Source: Acetothermia bacterium UBA7521 (lineage in GTDB: Bacteria; Bipolaricaulota; Bipolaricaulia; Bipolaricaulales; Bipolaricaulaceae). From it: a DNA stretch of 33,372 nucleotides. Below the pieces are notes generated by a model. That model was not told where the DNA came from, searched no databases, and worked only from the letters and a program-made list of their open reading frames with translations. The DNA lies in assembly GCA_002479455.1 (NCBI GenBank), contig DLNB01000023.1:1-33372 (forward strand), given 5' to 3'. Position numbers and translations under genes: made by a program. Shown piece by piece: positions 29,779 through 33,372 of this stretch (position 1 is its first letter; every line of letters begins with the position of its first letter).

Positions 29779-32025
29779 CTATTGGGCTCCCTGCGTCCAC
29801 GCCGCCTGGACGAGCTGGCCGAGCGCGAGCCCGCCGTCTCCCGGGGGGACGAGCCGGTGCGCGAGGAACCGGAGGCCGGCCTTCTCAACGGCGACCCTCA
29901 TCGTCGTCCCGATCGCGTCGTTCACCGCCACCCCGCCGGTGAGCCCCACGGCGGGGATCTTCCGCTCTCGGGCTGCCTCGATTGCCAGCTGGGCCAGGCT
30001 GCGAGCGAGGGCCGCCTGGGCCGTTGCCGCGAGTTCGGCCCCGCTCGCTCCCTCGGAACGTAGTTCAGCAAGAGTGCGGAATACAGCCACGGTGTCGGCG
30101 ATCCGCCTCCCCTCGAACTCCCGCAAGGGTAGAGGAACCGGATGGACGGTGCCGCCCCGGGCTGCGGCCTCGAGCCGCATCGCCGGCTCCCCCTCGTAGG
30201 TCCTCGCTTGCGCGATCCCGAGCCACGCCGTCACCGCGTCGAGGAACCTCCCGACGCTCGTGGTCGAAGGGGAGTTCAGCTTCCGTTCGATCTGGATCCG
30301 TACCGCTTCGATCTCGTCTGGGGCAAGGCCTGACGCCGCTGGATCGAGTCCGGCAGCGAGAAGGTAGCTTGCCGCCATCCGCCCTGGGCGGCGGGTGGCG
30401 AGGTCCCCGCCCGGCATCGGCACCGGGGTGAGCGAGCCCGCGCGTTCCCACGCTCCTCCGCGCCACACGATGACCTCCCCGCCCCACGCTGCCCCGTCTG
30501 TTCCGTAGCCATACCCGTCGGCAGCGATCCCCACCAGCTCGTCGATCCCGTGCTCGGCGGCAAGCCCGGCGACGTGGGCCACGTGGTGCTGGACCGGGAT
30601 CGCCTCCCCCAGTTCCCGAGCCAGGGCCGACGTGGCAAACCGCGGATGGAGGTCGCAGGCGATCCACTTCGGCATGGGGATCCCCGTGAGGTGAAGGAGA
30701 TGGTCAAGCGCCCCGCGGAGGTACGCGAGGGTATCGAGATGCTCCGTGTTCCCGATGTGCTGGGAGAGGTGGACCTTGCCGCGGATGTAGAGGGCGAAGG
30801 CCACGTTGAGGTCCCCTCCCAGGGCGAGGAGGGGCTCCTCTCCGAGGTCGAGGGCGATTGGCTCCGGAACCCAGCCCCGCGACCGGCGGAGGAAAGTCGG
30901 CGCGCCGCCGGAAACCCGGACCACCGAGTCGTCGCAGCGGGCCACGATCCGCCGGTTGTGGAGGAGGAACGCGTCGGCGACCTGAGAGAGGTCGGCCAGG
31001 ATCCGCTCGTCGTCGATGAGCATCGGCCGTCCCGGGTAGTTGGCGCTTGTCATCACGAGCGGGAACGGCAGGGTTCTCAGCAGGAGGTGATGGAGCCCGG
31101 TGTAGGGGAGCATCGTCCCCACCGTGTCCAGCCCCGGTGCGACCGACGGGGCAAGGAAACCGGGATGGAGGGGGAGGACGACGATCGGCCGCCGGGGGGA
31201 GCGGAGGAGGGCCCGTTCTTCGGGAGACGGGCTGGCGAACCGCTCAAGCTGGTCCTCGCGGGCCATGAGGGCGAACGGTTGGCCGGGGCGGTGGAGCCGG
31301 CGGCGAAGCTCAGCCACGGCCTCCTCCCGGGTGGCGTCGCACGCGAGGTGCGTTCCGCCGAGCCCCTTAATCGCCAGAACCTTTCCCGCCTGGATGGCCG
31401 CCGTGGCCTGCGCGATCGGATCATCGATCGTCTCGCGGCGGTTCTCGACGTAGCGCAGTCGGGGGCCGCAGATTGGGCAGGCGATCGTCTGGGCGTGGTA
31501 GCGGCGGTCGAGAGGATCTGTGTACTCCCGGCGGCAGTCTGGGCACAGGGCGAACTCCTGGAACGCGGTCCGCGGCCGATCGTACGGGAGGCTTTCGATC
31601 ACCGTGAACCGGGGGCCGCAGTCGGTGCAGCTCGTGGCCCAGTATCCGTGGTAGCGGCTCTCGGGGTCGGCGAGATCACCCTGGCACGAGGCGCAGGTGG
31701 CGACATCGGGGGGGATCGTCCCGCTCCCTCCGCCCCCATCCACGGATGGCACAATCCGGAACTCCCCGCCTCCCTGGGGGGGGAGCTCCGCCACGTCCAG
31801 GCGCTCGATGGCCGCCAGGGGCGGTCGTTCGTTGTGGAGCGCGGCGAGAAAACTGCTGACGGCATCCGTATCCCCCTCGACCTCGATCTCCACTCCCGCG
31901 TCCCCGAGGTTGCGGACGAACCCCGCCAACTTCCGGCCGACCGCGGTGCGGTACACGAAGGGACGGAACCCTACACCCTGGACCGTCCCCGCCACGTGGA
32001 TCCTCTTCCTCACGCGCTCCGACAT
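29779..32025 (-). CDS. hypF: [NiFe]-hydrogenase maturation carbamoyltransferase HypF
   Basis: Makes the thiocarbamate on HypE that becomes the CN ligands of [NiFe] hydrogenase, starting from carbamoyl phosphate. 748 residues, full length. Acylphosphatase domain 1-90 with R21 (GTVQGVGFRPFVY) and N39 (VRNLGD). Two zinc-finger pairs (CASCQGDL with CTDCGPRF, and CPDCRREY with CPICGPRL; about 110-190). YrdC-like domain (about 200-390) with AIKGLGGTHLACDA and TSANYPGRPM. Kae1-like carbamoyltransferase domain (about 400-748) with LGGDLNVAFAL, QHHVAHVAGLAAEH and VGLTGGVAVN. No hydrogenase or other hyp gene is in the window. Divergent from alr. Confidence 0.96.
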   Translation of the reverse strand: MSERVRKRIHVAGTVQGVGFRPFVYRTAVGRKLAGFVRNLGDAGVEIEVEGDTDAVSSFLAALHNERPPLAAIERLDVAELPPQGGGEFRIVPSVDGGGGSGTIPPDVATCASCQGDLADPESRYHGYWATSCTDCGPRFTVIESLPYDRPRTAFQEFALCPDCRREYTDPLDRRYHAQTIACPICGPRLRYVENRRETIDDPIAQATAAIQAGKVLAIKGLGGTHLACDATREEAVAELRRRLHRPGQPFALMAREDQLERFASPSPEERALLRSPRRPIVVLPLHPGFLAPSVAPGLDTVGTMLPYTGLHHLLLRTLPFPLVMTSANYPGRPMLIDDERILADLSQVADAFLLHNRRIVARCDDSVVRVSGGAPTFLRRSRGWVPEPIALDLGEEPLLALGGDLNVAFALYIRGKVHLSQHIGNTEHLDTLAYLRGALDHLLHLTGIPMPKWIACDLHPRFATSALARELGEAIPVQHHVAHVAGLAAEHGIDELVGIAADGYGYGTDGAAWGGEVIVWRGGAWERAGSLTPVPMPGGDLATRRPGRMAASYLLAAGLDPAASGLAPDEIEAVRIQIERKLNSPSTTSVGRFLDAVTAWLGIAQARTYEGEPAMRLEAAARGGTVHPVPLPLREFEGRRIADTVAVFRTLAELRSEGASGAELAATAQAALARSLAQLAIEAARERKIPAVGLTGGVAVNDAIGTTMRVAVEKAGLRFLAHRLVPPGDGGLALGQLVQAAWTQGAQ

Positions 32026-32034
32026 CGCGGGGTG

Positions 32035-32040
32035 ATTATC
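32035..32040 (-). promoter_or_regulatory. -10 element of hypF, leaderless arrangement
   Basis: GATAAT on the minus strand, nine bases before the hypF ATG (32025) with no Shine-Dalgarno between. The -35 is not convincing. Confidence 0.35.
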
Positions 32041-32150
32041 CCTGAACCCTCCTCCACCGTCGGTCTGGGGCTTGGGTATCCCCTCTGTCCCACGGAGGAC
32101 GGACGAGCGTGGTTGGAGAACCGGAGCTTGAGGGGTGGAATGGGGGGCGC

Positions 32151-33227
32151 ATGGTGCGGGCCGAGGTGGACACGGGGGTGGTGCGGGGTAATCTGGAACG
32201 GCTCCGGGGGTGGCTCCCCCGCCGGGTGTCCATCCTGTTTGTGGTGAAGGAGGATGCCTACGGTCACGGCCTCCTTCACGTGGCCCGTGCCGCCCAAGGG
32301 ATCGCGGACTGGTTTGGGGTTGCCTACCTTCACGAGGCGCGGGCGTTGCGCCGCGCCGGGTTCGACCAGCCGATCTTCATCATGACCCCCCCTGTCGGCC
32401 AAAGCCTCGTCCAGGCGATTCGGGAGGGGTACCACCTTCCGCTCGGGGATAGTGGAATGATCCCCGAGATCGAGTCCGCCTCCGCCCGCGCGGGTCGCCG
32501 AGCCCTTGTCCACATCGAGGTGGACACGGGGATGGGCCGGTTCGGGCTCCTCCCCGAGGAGGTGGATCAGGCGCTCGCCGCGTTCAATGCGGATCGGATC
32601 GAGGTTGCTGGGGTGTACTCCCACCTTTCGTCGGCCAACGGGAGCTGCGAGGGCGACCTTCAGTTCACCCGAGCCCAGGTGTGGTGGTTTCGTCAGATCT
32701 TGCAGGAGTGGGAACGACGGGGGATCCAGATCCCGTGGCGGCACCTCGCCAACTCGGCGGCCGTGCTCGCGTTCGACGAGGCCACCGCCTCCCCATTGAA
32801 CATGGTCCGGGTGGGAACCGCGGCCTACGGGTATCCGGAGGGCCCGATCGCCCCGCCGGTGGATCTCGTCCCCGCGGCGCGGGCGTGGACCGAGATCGCC
32901 GCGGTGCGCGATCTGCCCCGAGGGTGGCCGGTGGGGTACGGGCACACCTACGTGACCCCCGATGCACGGCGGGTGGCGATCCTCGCCGCCGGGTACGGGG
33001 ACGGTCTCCGGCCGGAACTCAAGCGGGTGGTCATCCGGGACCAGGCGGCCGATCTCGTGGGCAAGCTGGGCATGGACAGCGTGGCGGCCGACGTGACGGG
33101 GATCGAGCGGATCCGTCGGGGGGACCGGGCGCTCCTGTTCGGTCCCGGCGTGTGCGGCCATCAAGGCTGGATCTGTCCCGTGCTTGTCCCCGTGCTCCTC
33201 TCCGCTCAGCGCCGCTGGACGAGCTGA
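32151..33227 (+). CDS. alr: Alanine racemase
   Basis: A PLP enzyme that interconverts L- and D-alanine to supply D-alanine for peptidoglycan. The start is ATG 32151 (MVRAEVDTGVVRGNLERL), preceded by GGGGGG; a GTG at 32109 would add 14 residues of no family character. 358 residues. The PLP lysine is K33 in FVVKEDAYGHG (family VVKANAYGHG). Further motifs are IEVDTGMGRFGLLPEE, GVYSHLSSAN, HLANSAAVL, NMVRVGTAAYG and LGMDSVAADVT. The second catalytic base is Y282 in AAGYGDGLRPEL. The domain order (TIM barrel then C-terminal beta domain) is normal. The final stop overlaps the first heptamer of a short degenerate repeat. Confidence 0.95.
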   Translation: MVRAEVDTGVVRGNLERLRGWLPRRVSILFVVKEDAYGHGLLHVARAAQGIADWFGVAYLHEARALRRAGFDQPIFIMTPPVGQSLVQAIREGYHLPLGDSGMIPEIESASARAGRRALVHIEVDTGMGRFGLLPEEVDQALAAFNADRIEVAGVYSHLSSANGSCEGDLQFTRAQVWWFRQILQEWERRGIQIPWRHLANSAAVLAFDEATASPLNMVRVGTAAYGYPEGPIAPPVDLVPAARAWTEIAAVRDLPRGWPVGYGHTYVTPDARRVAILAAGYGDGLRPELKRVVIRDQAADLVGKLGMDSVAADVTGIERIRRGDRALLFGPGVCGHQGWICPVLVPVLLSAQRRWTS

Positions 33228-33246
33228 TCCCGAATCCTGCATCCCG
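33226..33246. repeat. Three degenerate heptamers after alr
   Basis: GATCCCG, AATCCTG, CATCCCG: three consecutive units of seven, the first overlapping the alr stop codon. The unit (about NATCCCG) again has a period of seven. Confidence 0.4.
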
Positions 33247-33281
33247 CCGCCGAGACCGCCGAAGAACCCCGAAACCCCGTT

Positions 33282-33372
33282 CACCACTAAGACACCACGG
33301 ACGCGAAGGAAGACGTGTCCAGGGTCTGGGGTAGTGAAGCCTAATCCGTTGTGTCCTTGTATGTTAGGGGTG
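33282..33372. repeat. Imperfect inverted repeat at the window's right edge
   Basis: The left arm begins CACCACTAAGACACC (33282 onward) and the right arm is GTGTCCTTGTATGTTAGGGG (33351-33370, continuing TG). The reverse complement of the right arm, CACCCCTAACATACAAGG, matches the left arm at most positions. The intervening 45 bases are non-coding. It resembles a small dispersed element of the ACCACTAAGACAC kind, but the element may extend beyond the window. Confidence 0.4.

Noticed and set aside
30550..32247. 565-codon plus-strand open frame
   Set aside because: It is antisense to hypF; the translation is low complexity and the opposite strand has complete HypF motifs.
1..33372. CRISPR arrays, tRNA or rRNA genes, integrases, transposases
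   Set aside because: None is apparent on either strand; the only tandem repeats are the short heptamer arrays, which lack spacers.

Overview
The window is a high-GC bacterial chromosome segment, dense with genes and mostly housekeeping in content. It has no rRNA, tRNA, CRISPR array, transposase or phage gene that I can see. Several products look exported or beta-barrel-like (an M1 peptidase with a barrel-like tail, a 375-residue barrel candidate, a lipoprotein, a Sec-exported VIT/VWA protein), which suggests a two-membraned cell. HypF implies a [NiFe] hydrogenase elsewhere in the genome, and FeoAB and AmrS fit an anaerobe. A deep-branching anaerobic phylum such as Bipolaricaulota (OP1/Acetothermia) would fit the mixture, but this is an impression and not a demonstrated placement.

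Layout. 1-1809 (minus): a tight four-gene cluster behind a strong promoter, encoding an exported glycine-rich protein with a double-glycine-leader-like motif, a two-helix membrane protein with a charged tail, a frameshifted small membrane protein and a partial C39-peptidase-like protein. 1924-2643: cell wall amidase. 2676-4818: feoA-feoB. 4819-5146: a gene-free patch of palindromes and degenerate heptamers. 5147-6889: yggS and amrS, divergent. 6886-13718 (minus): corC-like, M1 peptidase, pheT, tsaE, nearly gapless. 13827-16356 (plus): ffh, rpsP, KH protein, trmD. 16357-17599: a long structured leader followed by a secreted Cys-repeat protein. 17663-20082 (minus): ruvX, ruvA, yigZ-like and an unknown gene. 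20130-22150 (plus): acyl-CoA synthetase and cytidine deaminase. 22164-27691 (minus): barrel candidate, NosD-like beta-helix protein flanked by WD40 scraps, and VIT/VWA protein. 27777-29241 (plus): MBL-fold hydrolase and PKD lipoprotein. 29252-32025 (minus): TlpA-like thioredoxin and hypF. 32151-33227 (plus): alanine racemase.

How the genes work together. feoAB imports ferrous iron. ffh-rpsP-KH-trmD is the familiar translation/secretion operon, without rimM between the KH gene and trmD. pheT and tsaE serve tRNA charging and tRNA t6A modification. ruvA and ruvX serve recombination and nucleic-acid processing. The amidase and racemase serve the cell wall.

The most interesting signals are the exported leader-motif protein with its C39-like neighbour; a heptanucleotide satellite translated in frame inside pheT, with related degenerate heptamers in three intergenic places; promoter -10 elements set 8-11 bases before several start codons, which suggests leaderless mRNAs; a hairpin that buries the Shine-Dalgarno of the Cys-repeat gene; and an Ffh and a KH protein that have lost signature residues.
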